Assembly: GCA_907163375.1 (NCBI GenBank)
Contig: CAJQUW010010460.1
Location: forward strand, 1-64,000
Length of the DNA: 64,000 bases
Origin: Prostheceraeus crozeri
Lineage: Eukaryota > Platyhelminthes > Polycladida > Euryleptidae
Direction of reading: 5' to 3'
This document shows positions 54,374 to 63,238 of this stretch, in pieces. Positions within the stretch are counted from its first letter, which is position 1. Each line of letters starts with the position of its first letter. The position numbers and the translations under genes are program-made. The notes beneath the pieces were generated by a model. The model was not told the origin of the DNA and did no database searches. It worked only from the letters and a program-made list of their open reading frames with translations.

Positions 54374-54616
54374 CTATTGGCTTGAATAGTCAATAGGTAT
54401 GACCGCTAGGTTGTCATATACCCTGCGCCGCCTAAGTCGTGGTGGTGCACCTGGCACCTTTCGGATGCGGGTGGTATTTGGAGTCCACACCTCATCCGTC
54501 CAAACGATCCTCTTGATCTTCCTCTTCTCTTCACACTCTTTCTCATCCTCTTCATCCCACTCGTCGAGGATGATGAAGTCGGGAATGATTTCGGTAGGAG
54601 ATGTTGCTTCCATCAT
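54374..54616 (-). CDS. Small Polinton protein, acidic then basic
   Basis: 80 residues from ATG 54616. The first half is acidic (LDEWDEEDEKECEEK), the second basic (PPRLRRRRVYDN). TATATAA at 54662-54656 lies about 40 bases upstream of the ATG. It has no recognised domain. Codon-sized conservation cannot be tested here because P1 has no obvious counterpart in the same place. Confidence 0.55.
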   Translation of the reverse strand: MMEATSPTEIIPDFIILDEWDEEDEKECEEKRKIKRIVWTDEVWTPNTTRIRKVPGAPPRLRRRRVYDNLAVIPIDYSSQ

Positions 54617-54655
54617 GACTTAAAACTGAATGAGAATTAAATGAGAGGTAGTGGT

Positions 54656-54662
54656 TTATATA
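54656..54662 (-). promoter_or_regulatory. TATA box of the gene at 54616
   Basis: TATATAA on the minus strand, 40 bases from the ATG. Confidence 0.6.
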
Positions 54663-54679
54663 CCCCTCTAACACGACGC

Positions 54680-55660
54680 AATGTTCAAGTTGACTGATAG
54701 CAGATTCAACTTAATGATAGTATTCGCCAGTCTGAAGACTGCCCAGAAAACTTTCTAACACTGAAAGTAAGTTACAAGACAATCTACACTGTGCAGTAAA
54801 ACCTTTTCGATAAAACTTTCTAGTGCTGTGATGAGTTCGGTCAGTCATACAACTTCGATGATTAAACTTTATTTTCACAAACGTGCGTCGCGGTAGAAAA
54901 CTAGTTGACTACACTAACGCCTGCATTTCATGACATGTGTGTTTCATAAAACGTCATGATCAAACTTTTCTAACTATACATCAACCTGTGTTGCAGTAAA
55001 ACTTTTACAAACCATGATACACTTTCTGACGTCACTCACGAATGAACGTCATGATCAAACTTTATTTTCTCAAACGGTGCCGCGGTAATATTATTTGACT
55101 ACACTAACTTTGCAAACCATGATACACTTTCTGACAACACTCTCGAATAAACGTCATGATCAAACTTTACTTTTACAAACGTCTGTCGTAGTAAAATTAT
55201 TTGACTACACTAGCGCTTACATTTTATGACATGTGTGTTTCATAAAACGCCATGATCAAACTTTATAACTATACATCAACCTGTGCTGCAGTAAACCTTT
55301 TACAAACCATGATCAAAATTTCTAACTATACATCAACCTGTGCTGCAGTAAAACTTTTACAAACCATGATGCACTTTCTGACTAGACTTATGAATACAAC
55401 TTCAATGATCAAACTTTATTTTCTCAAACGGGTGTCGCGGTAATATTATTTGACTACACTAACTTTGCAAACCATGATACACTTTCTGACGACACTCACG
55501 AATAAACGTCATGATCAAACTTTACTTTTACAAACGTGTGTCGTAGTGAAATTATGTGACTACACTAGCGCTTACATTTTATGACATGTGTGTTTCATAA
55601 AACGCCATGATCAAACTTCCTAACTATACATCAACCTGTGCTGCACTAAAACTTTTGTAC
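54680..55660. repeat. Subterminal tandem repeats of P2
   Basis: A partial copy of the P1-like segment (54680-54748) is followed by roughly four to five irregular units. The units share phrases such as ACGTCATGATCAAACTTTA, TATACATCAACCTGTG and TTTGACTACACTA. The same units occur inverted at 43740-43990. The palindromic core TGATCA recurs in each unit, so binding sites or an origin-like role are possible (inference). No coding. Confidence 0.8.
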
Positions 55661-56986
55661 AACACTGACAAGAGCTTGTTCACTAGCGAAGAGAGAAATC
55701 TGTGGTGTGTTGCGTGTGGCGCAAGGGTGGCCTCCCATTTCATTCCATTCATCATTTTTCTTCCCCTCTGCATTCCATATCCGAAGATATGTGGCGGGCT
55801 TGGGACCGCTTTAGCTGCATTAGAAGGTTGGTCCTTAAAAGAGCACATGGGTCGTTCTCCGTCCACCGACACTCTCACTTCTGCAAAAACTCTGAAAGAA
55901 AAAGAATAGGAGATTATATGCGGCAAGGAAATGATCATGTTGAGGAAACTTAGTGGAAACTTCTTCCGAACTTTTCGGACGACGAAGTCCTCGAGCTCTC
56001 CAGTGATGTTCATATTCATATGTAGACACCGGACTCCGTCGCCCTCATAGCATTGTTGTGTCACATTGGGGTCGTCGGTGATTGTGTGGATGTCACATAC
56101 ATGTATATTATTTTGGAAGAGGGGAAAATGGACTTCATACACTCTTCTTTTTCTACTCTTCAAACACTCATGCAGTCGCTCAACTTCACCCGCCAACCTC
56201 TTCTTTATGCCCTTCACCTCCTCCGTCTCCTTCACCACGCTTCCCATCCGCTCTATCTCTTCATCCTTCCTCGACAAACTCGCCTGTAAACTCTCCACCA
56301 AACCTGCCTTCCTCATCAACTCGCTCCTTTCCGCCATCCATTCCTTCTCCTTCTTTCGCATGCTCTGCAACTCTTCCCTCGTTGCCCTATACCCCTCAAC
56401 CTTCACCGTCAGCTCTTCATTCTCCTTCAAAACCTTTCTATTAACACTTTCCAACCCCATCATGCGATCCTTCATCCTTACAAATGCCTCCGTATCATAC
56501 CCCTCTTCCCGCCGTGGCGATGACGCTGCCATCGGCTTACCCACTTCCTTCCCCTCCCCCTCTAGATCACCAATATCCCCAAACAGATCCTCAATCACTT
56601 TATCCAAATCAACATCATCCTTCTTCTTCATTTCCGCTCTCAACTCAACTTCCTCACTCGAACTCTCATCACTCGCCTTCGTCACCACTTTCTCCCCAAC
56701 CACGTCCTCAATCGTTGCCACCGCCTTCCTCACCTCTTGAACCCTTGACGCCTTGAACCCTGCCAAAGCTATATTGCCACTTGGACACTCGTTATGTTCC
56801 CTAATAAACGTCACCTCATTCCCTTCCCCACATACCACCTGATGATGCACGCACACTCTCAACAACACCTCTCATATGCGCGCCCACCGTCCCCTCTTTC
56901 ATGTGCTTCTTCAGCTCACTGCCTCTGGCAATCGTGCCGCAACTGCATTTGCCAACCAACATTTTAGCATTGCCTGATTTCGTCAT
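55624..56986 (-). pseudogene. Coiled-coil protein with N-terminal CxC motif (P2)
   Basis: The start is the ATG at 56986, nine bases past a splice acceptor. The N terminus has KCSCGTIARGSELKKH, matching LCQCRKVFRADAFKKH in the P1 gene. A frame slip near 56870 then leads into a Cys/His cluster (VHHQVVCGEG, HNECPSG), an acidic segment and a long coiled coil (about 56480-56150). A final CLHMNM follows, as in P1. A TTCTTTTTCTTTCAG acceptor at 55892 suggests a 3' intron like that of P1, but the donor (near 55960, GTTTCC) is poor. Downstream of 55830 the frame runs into the inner inverted repeat and is probably not protein. Confidence 0.65.
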
Positions 56987-56993
56987 TATGATT

Positions 56994-57169
56994 CTGTAAA
57001 CATAGAGTAAAATTTGATGGCAAGTGTTTATAGGATACTACTTGCTGATATGCATTGAAAGACATTTGACAGCAAACGGAATAAAATCGTCAACCAAATT
57101 TAAAGAGTATGATTCCTAGCTTTATCCTAAATCCCAAAGTTTGATAGCAAACCTTGTCGGAGCACTCAC
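56994..57169 (-). other. 5' leader intron of the P2 coiled-coil gene (176 nt)
   Basis: Donor GTGAGT at 57169, about 55 bases below the inner TIR TATA box. Acceptor TTTACAG ends at 56994, seven bases before the ATG. An alternative longer intron could start at the outer donor GTAAGT at 58022. Confidence 0.6.
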
Positions 57170-57220
57170 CGTTCGTCTTGCAGGTTGAAACAGGAGTGAA
57201 GACTAGAGAAAAGTCGCGGT

Positions 57221-57227
57221 TTATATA
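57221..57227 (-). promoter_or_regulatory. Inner TIR TATA box, right
   Basis: TATATAA facing inward at the inner edge of the right TIR; mirror of 43155-43161. Confidence 0.65.
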
Positions 57228-58070
57228 CCCAGGGAGCACAAAACCATGATTCAGACCTTCCTTATTTGGTCATGCTTTTGACTTGACAACAGCAGTTTTA
57301 CCATGTATGGGCATCGGCAGTCACCGTGCTTTCCGTTACCAACTCCCAACACAAAGACGGATTCCCCTATGACGCGAAAAGGTTTGACGTCAATGCTTGC
57401 AGTAACCGTCCCATTTTTACCAAGTTACAATGACAAACGATAGACGTTGCCAAGCCTGAGTTACTGAGGCTAGACGAAGAAGGCCTGATAGCAAGCCAGC
57501 AACCGTTTGGGTGTTAAGCTCTTGAATCCGTTACAGGCATTACTCACAGGGGATCTTATCCTAGCTCCAAGGCCTGGACCCACAAATCCAACCTCGAGCG
57601 GACAGAGCGTGCGTCATATCACTGTGTTGGTATCCGGGCCCCAGTTTTGACATGAAAACCGGTGGAGTTATTTACAAGAGGAAACGACCCAAGTCACAGA
57701 GACTCATAAACGACTGCTTTTTATTCAAAAACTTTAATTATCATCATTAAATATGAATTTAAATTTTTCAGTATTTTAGTGCTACTCACAAAACGTTTAT
57801 AAGTAGTCTGTCACCTACAGCACAGCAAGAGCTGTCGAATGTTTTTTGAATGAAGTCTAAAGGACTTGTAGAAGCAAAGTTATAGCCGTTTGAAGATTTC
57901 GGCCTACTATCATCAAATGGTCAGTCATGCTATACTGACTGACCTATAAGTCTGACACCTTAGCTGATATCTGCAATGGAAAGTCAGAAGTCCGATATCG
58001 GAACTCAAGAGAAACGACTTACCTGTAGTCAGTTTCTCAACTTAGTGAAATTCCTCTCCCGATCCCGGTC

Positions 58071-58077
58071 TTATATA
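58071..58077 (-). promoter_or_regulatory. Outer TIR TATA box, right
   Basis: TATATAA facing inward, followed about 50 bases later by the donor CTACAG|GTAAGT at 58022. It is equivalent to the P1 promoter and donor at 13612 and 13562. Confidence 0.6.
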
Positions 58078-59238
58078 CTCTGTGAATATGCAATCGGCAA
58101 TCCATGCAGGGGGGTCAAAACATTATTTGTTACAAATTTGACGCTGATTCCAAATCTGGTCTCTGTTTTCCCGTCCGAGGCTTGCTTCACCCGCTAGAGC
58201 GATTTTCATAAAATTCTAGCTCTGTCGTTTTTTCGTCAATGTCCAAAACTTCAATAACGTCTCACCTCTAAACGAAGGCAGATACGAACAAGCCATGTTT
58301 TCCACTGAGTTTGTCTCACTCCCAGCTTTCAAACGAGGTATTGCACGACTTTCTACGATGTCTACAACCAAAGTTGGAAGTTTGGTAGGAGGGGGGGTCA
58401 GCACTTTTTCTCTCCGATTGAGTTGGGAAGACGTTCCTAGACCCAAAAGTGCTCAAAACGTCCGAATTTGCACTCTATTTTCTCATCCGAGACCTTCTTC
58501 ATACCGAAAAATGGACTTTCTCATCACAAAACCTCCAAAACCTGCCTTTTCAACTCTGACGTTTTCCTGCCATTTTCCTCCCTCAACCCAGGAAAATTAG
58601 ACCAAACTGAGCTTTCCACTGCATTTTTCTCACTTTTAGCTTTCAAATGAGCTATTGCACGACTTTCTACCATCTCTGGAACCAAAGTTGGAAGTTTGGT
58701 AGGAGGGGGGGGACGTCCTCAAAATTTTTTCTCTCCGATTTTGCTGGAAACATCCTTCCTAACCCAAAATTTCACATAGAGTCCGAATCTGCACTCCATT
58801 TTCCCATCCGAGACCTCCTTCATGACGAAATTCAACTTTTCTCATCCCAAAACCACCCAACCCCGCCTTTTTTCAACCCTGCCGTTTTCAGAGATTCTAC
58901 CCCTTGCTGCTCCTCCTTCCATCCTTCCCCACCCAAATTTCACGCAGATTCCACATCTGAACTCCAATTTCCAATCCGAACCCTCCTTCATGACGATTTC
59001 CAACGTTTGTCATCCCAAACACCATCAACACCTACCCCTTTCCAACTCTATCCCTCACACATTCCTATCACCTTCCTGCCCAACCCTTACCCGAAAACTC
59101 CTGCCTTCCTTCCAGAGGGGGGAACAGTTTCCTCCTCTCGGACCCATTCCTCCCAACACATCCTTGGCGAACTCCCTCACTTTCCGGACAGAGGGGGGTT
59201 GCGCATTTTGGACTTGCGCCTGGGATGAGCTTACTACT

Positions 59239-59244
59239 AACCCA
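59239..59244. repeat. Target-site duplication of P2, right copy
   Basis: AACCCA, the partner of 41136-41141. Non-LTR ORF2 sequence resumes directly after it. Confidence 0.93.
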
Positions 59245-60059
59245 CACGAAAGACTTCTATCCTTGATAAAATCTTAATAAGTGAATTTATATTTTCATCG
59301 TATTATGCATGCAATAATAGTAGTCCTAATAATGACGCAACAGATACTCTGTCACCCTTATCGATTGAACCTCCAATCGGAGATTCAGATCATTGTGTTG
59401 TTCTTTTAAAGTCTTGTTTACATATTGAAAATACGAGTGGCAAATCATACTTTTGTAAGCTCTATGATTTCAGAAGGTCTCATGTAGAAAGTTTCAAAAG
59501 ATCCATTACTATGTTACCCTGGACTTTGTTTTATAGATCTGAAGTCTCTTTAGATGAAAAATGTGCTATATTTTATGAGTACATTCAGGAAGCTCTTAAA
59601 ACTGTTCCGTATCAGTATGTTAAGATGAGTGGTCTAGAAAAGCCATGGTTCACTCCAAAATTAAAGTTGCTTGTCAATCGTCGCTACGCTGCTTATCGGG
59701 AACATAATTTCACGCAATACTGCCATTATCGAAAGAAAGTCCGAGAAGAGATCGAAATCGCAAAAAAGGCTTGGATTCAAAGATTGCGGAAAAAACCAAA
59801 TGATATATGGAAAGTCTTAACTCCAGCTAATAATATCACTACTATTTTCAACTCAAACTCTGAAGCTGTCCAGATCATTAATCAAGCCTTACAGCAGAAT
59901 TTCTCTGATTTGCCAGATTGGACAAATGTGTTTAATTTGATCAAAGAATCTAATGAACCTTGGAAAATTGATGTGTCTGTTGGAAAGACGAAAGATTCTT
60001 GCGCAACTAAAATCATCAAAGGCTTCGGGATGTGATGAATTTCCGTCATTCCTAGCTAA
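59239..60059 (+). pseudogene. Non-LTR ORF2 part 2: endonuclease end and linker
   Basis: The frame is open from the P2 right junction. It carries GDSDHCVVLL, the SDH motif that ends the endonuclease, and then the linker between endonuclease and RT (KPWFTPKLKLL...). A frame slip near 60018 puts the KASG-type block into the next frame up to the Harbinger insertion at 60060. Confidence 0.82.
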
Positions 60060-60278
60060 AGGTCTGTTTATACTTCTGGCGTAACGCGCCAGTCAACGCT
60101 AACTGACTTACACTGACATTAGTCGGCTGACTTCGACAGAGAATAAAAATGCAGCTCACTGTAACCGGCGTCATCGATTGATGAGTCACATAGTCAGTCG
60201 GCTGATGTTTCTGGGAGCGCATTGAAGTTGGAATCGATCCAACTTCATTTGCAACCAGTCGACTGATAGCGCAGTGCA

Positions 60279-61043
60279 ATGTCTGGAGAATCTGCAGTAC
60301 CAACAAATGCGAATGTTGATTTGTTTGAAGAATTAATGATCGAGGAGGTTCGAAAGTATGAGCATCTGTGGGTGGTGAAAAGTAATAAGTTCAAAGATAC
60401 GGAAAGGGCTGGCAATTCATGGAGAGAGATAAGCCGTACCCTCTCATCTGTCGGCATAGAGAAGGATGAAGCAGCATGCAAGAAAAAGGGGATGTATCTG
60501 CGCGATCATTATATGCGACTACGCGCAAGAGATCGAGAAGCGAAAAGTGGCGATGGAAGATCCAAGCCGATCGCTTGGAAATATTTCCAAACCCTATCTT
60601 TCATCGAGAAGGCGTCGAGGTCCTGTGAAACTCTCTCATCACCACTGTGCTCAAGTTTCGTGGAAGGTGCTGCAGAGGATGAGGATCAGGATCGACAAAA
60701 ATTCACATTTACTGAAAATGTTGAAAATCTCGAGCCAATGAGCAAAAGAAGAAAAAAGACTCAGGCTGAGGATACAGTGATTGCTTGCATGGAAACATGG
60801 ATGAAGAAGCAAGATAGACACGACGACTGCTTGGCGTTTGGCAATCATGTTGCCGAAAGTTTGAGAAGCCTGACCCCAGTATGCAGGTCAAAGGTGAAGA
60901 TGGACATTCAACGCGTACTTTTTAACTACGAAGAGATGCAACTACACGATGAACAATTGCATCCAATGCAGCGGGAACTAGTGAATCATGACACTTCCAT
61001 TCACGTGGACGCTGACAGCAGACTTGAGTATCGCAACATCTGA
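60279..61043 (+). CDS. Harbinger accessory protein, MADF and BESS-like
   Basis: 254 residues, intact. The N-terminal MADF domain (about 13-105) shows LIEEV-type start (LFEELMIEEVRKYEHLW), WREISRTL and KKKGMYLRDHYMR. A Ser/Glu linker with KRRKK follows. A BESS-like motif (about 185-225: FGNHVAESLRSLTPV...KMDIQRVLF) closes the protein. In this superfamily the partner protein binds element ends and helps bring the transposase into the nucleus. Confidence 0.88.
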   Translation: MSGESAVPTNANVDLFEELMIEEVRKYEHLWVVKSNKFKDTERAGNSWREISRTLSSVGIEKDEAACKKKGMYLRDHYMRLRARDREAKSGDGRSKPIAWKYFQTLSFIEKASRSCETLSSPLCSSFVEGAAEDEDQDRQKFTFTENVENLEPMSKRRKKTQAEDTVIACMETWMKKQDRHDDCLAFGNHVAESLRSLTPVCRSKVKMDIQRVLFNYEEMQLHDEQLHPMQRELVNHDTSIHVDADSRLEYRNI

Positions 61044-61795
61044 GTGCATGTGTGATCCTGCTCAGCAACCAAAATACAGCTTTTTGGATGAAATTTTGCA
61101 CTGTTTCTCATAAGTTATCTGCAGTCAACATGATTAAGTTCCATTCAACGCTTTACGGGAAGTAGGCCTAAGAAAGAGCTTCCTGAAAACCACATAGCAT
61201 CGGCAATTATGAAAACAAAGTGTAATTAAAAGACAGCCTGTAATTATTCATGAAATAAAGAATCTTGCGCCCGATGTAGCCAGACCATTGATAGATTTTC
61301 CTATATTCGAATGCACTTGATTACTAATGTATTTCAAAAATTCATCTGAATAATGTACTGAAATGAGACAAAATGGCTCTAAGCTCAATCACATGACTCC
61401 ACACCAATCTACATGAAGCATCGAACTAGTTAATCTAATAAATCAATATTTTTTGAGTTGAGCTATATCCCCCAAAAAGCCAAGCGTTAGACCTATAGAA
61501 TTATATGATTGCATTTCGACGAAGCATAAGCATGATTTTTGGTCAATAATTGATGCATAACTATACAGGCTTGTGAAATGGTTATTACATGCCCCAGATT
61601 GGTCTATGCCCAAGTGAGATTTTTTTAATTTCATAACATGTTACAGGAAATAAAAAATTTGCGAGATTGATGTAGACTAGCTCATATTCTTGTATCCCAA
61701 GATAAACCAGTCAATAGGACTTTAAAGCGACTTACTTTTTAGCCAAAACTATTTCGAAAACGTACACAAATCGTCATCAGCTGTTGCATGCAAAT
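61044..61795. other. Spacer within the Harbinger element
   Basis: AT-rich intergenic DNA between the convergent genes. AATAAAG near 61254 could end the plus-strand transcript. No other feature is seen. Confidence 0.5.
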
Positions 61796-62902
61796 TCAAT
61801 CATCAGTGTTTATAGCACCTCGGGTGACAACCTTTGTTTGCCATGGAACAGCCCCGGTGGTGTTGAAGTATGTTTTGAAATTCTCTTGAATTTTAGCAGC
61901 ATGTTTTCCGTAATTGTTTGATCCAACCCTGCTGATGTTTGAAAGTCCAGTACCAGTATCCTCAGCAGTTTCAGCTCTCCATGTTCCTGGAGTTACTTCG
62001 CCATTATTATCCTCGAAATCAATAGAATGATCCGGAATGTATCGATGAGCAGGTGCAGTTTCATGATCAAATCGTCGCAAGAAGTTTAAAATTATGCATG
62101 TGTAGACCATCTTCTTGGCCTTCCGAAGGTTCATGCAAATAGGAGCATGAAAAATTCGCCACCGATTGGCCAAGATGCCAAAGGCATTTTCAAAAATCCG
62201 CCTTGCTCGGCTCAATCGATAATTAAAAATGCACCTGTCAATAGAGATATCTGTTCCAGGATACGGTTTCATGAGATTGCTCTTCAACGGAAAGGCATCA
62301 TCAACGACGAATACAAATGGAAATATTTCATTGCTCGACTGCGACAGAGGTTCTGGATCTGGCAGATCCAACTTATCATTCAGAATGAGCTGGCCCAATT
62401 TTCAGGAAGAAAAGACGGAACTGTCAGATTCACGTCCGTAGGCTCCAATATCAACACAAGTGAAGCAATAATCACTATCAACTACTGCCATCAAGATAAA
62501 AGAAAAGTATCGCTGTAGTTGATGCACTCACTGCCACTGTTATCGGGGCATTGTATTCGAACATGCTTTCCGTCGATGGCTCCAACACAATGAGGAAAAT
62601 TCCATTTTGAATTATAGCCATCTGAAATGATGCGCCACTTGTCCTCGGTTGGAGAGGGCAAACATTCGGTCGAAAGAGATTCGATAATTGCGTCACATGT
62701 CTCGTTAATGATGTTTGAGACCGTAGACTTTCCCATGCGAAAAGAAAACGCAATAGATTGCAGAAGCCAAAAGACGTAACGAGACAGCAAGACGTTGCTT
62801 CGCGGAAATTGTAAGTTTGTGGGTAGGGGCATGTGCAAGCTTCCGTTCAAGCTTCAATAGCAAAGTGTCGAAAGCAGATTTTGTCATTCTGAAGTAATTC
62901 AT
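61796..62902 (-). pseudogene. Harbinger DDE transposase, frameshifted
   Basis: Three overlapping minus-strand frames make up the protein. The N-terminal helix-turn-helix-like part (62902-62705) is followed by the catalytic part with WNFPHCVGAIDGKHV (first Asp, near 62570). After a frame change near 62500, VDIGAYGRESD-like sequence follows, and then VFVVDDAFPL (second Asp) and RIFENAFGILANRWRIF (Glu). It ends at 61796. At least two frame breaks mean that this copy cannot make the enzyme. Confidence 0.88.
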
Positions 62903-63235
62903 ATGACTTCCGTTTCATTTCATTAATCAGGAGGAATTCTGAGTGAGTATTCCGTCTTCTGTTTATCCGCTTGAAATACATTTTTCTGGTTCTCTTCTTT
63001 TCGAAGGCAAAAGGCATGATGCGAACAGCACAGGACTATCTTCTTCGACCGACGTCATCACCACACAGCAAGCGCACAAAGACTGCGCCACTAGTATGAA
63101 CACATGTACGCTGAGTTTCACTGATTAAACGGAACGAGCAGGTCGACTGACATTGTCAGTGGACTGAAGCTTTTTCCAGTCGACGTAATGCAGTCGATAG
63201 CAACGTAATTATACGCCAGAAGTATATACCGGCCT

Positions 63236-63238
63236 TAA
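63236..63238. repeat. Target duplication of the Harbinger element, right copy
   Basis: TAA, matching 60057-60059. Three-base TWA targets are characteristic of PIF/Harbinger. Confidence 0.85.

Larger units (their letters stand above)
41142..59238. mobile_element. Polinton/Maverick P2, complete (18.1 kb)
   Basis: Both termini are present: AATAGTAAGCTC on the left and the complement AGTAGTAAGCTC on the right, preceded and followed by the 6-bp duplication AACCCA (41136-41141, 59239-59244). TIRs are about 2.02 kb. The interior encodes the hallmark integrase, packaging ATPase, protease and major capsid protein. No polymerase B is found. Reading frames show scattered damage: two in-frame stops in the long structural gene, one in the nuclease, frameshifts in capsid and coiled-coil genes, and an 8-bp duplication in the membrane gene. 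This indicates a moderately recent but inactive copy. Confidence 0.96.
57216..59238. repeat. P2 right terminal inverted repeat (2.02 kb)
   Basis: Complement of the left TIR with few differences. One difference is functional in appearance: the leader splice donor is GTAAGT here (58022) but ATGAGT at the matching left position (42360). Confidence 0.93.
60060..63235. mobile_element. PIF/Harbinger transposon
   Basis: The ends are AGGTCTGTTTATACTTCTGG on the left and, inverted on the right, AGGCCGGTATATACTTCTGG. They are flanked by a TAA duplication (60057-60059, 63236-63238). The element has the two-gene layout typical of the superfamily: a MADF/Myb-like protein on the plus strand and a DDE transposase on the minus strand. 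It is inserted in non-LTR ORF2, whose frame resumes directly after it. Confidence 0.93.
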
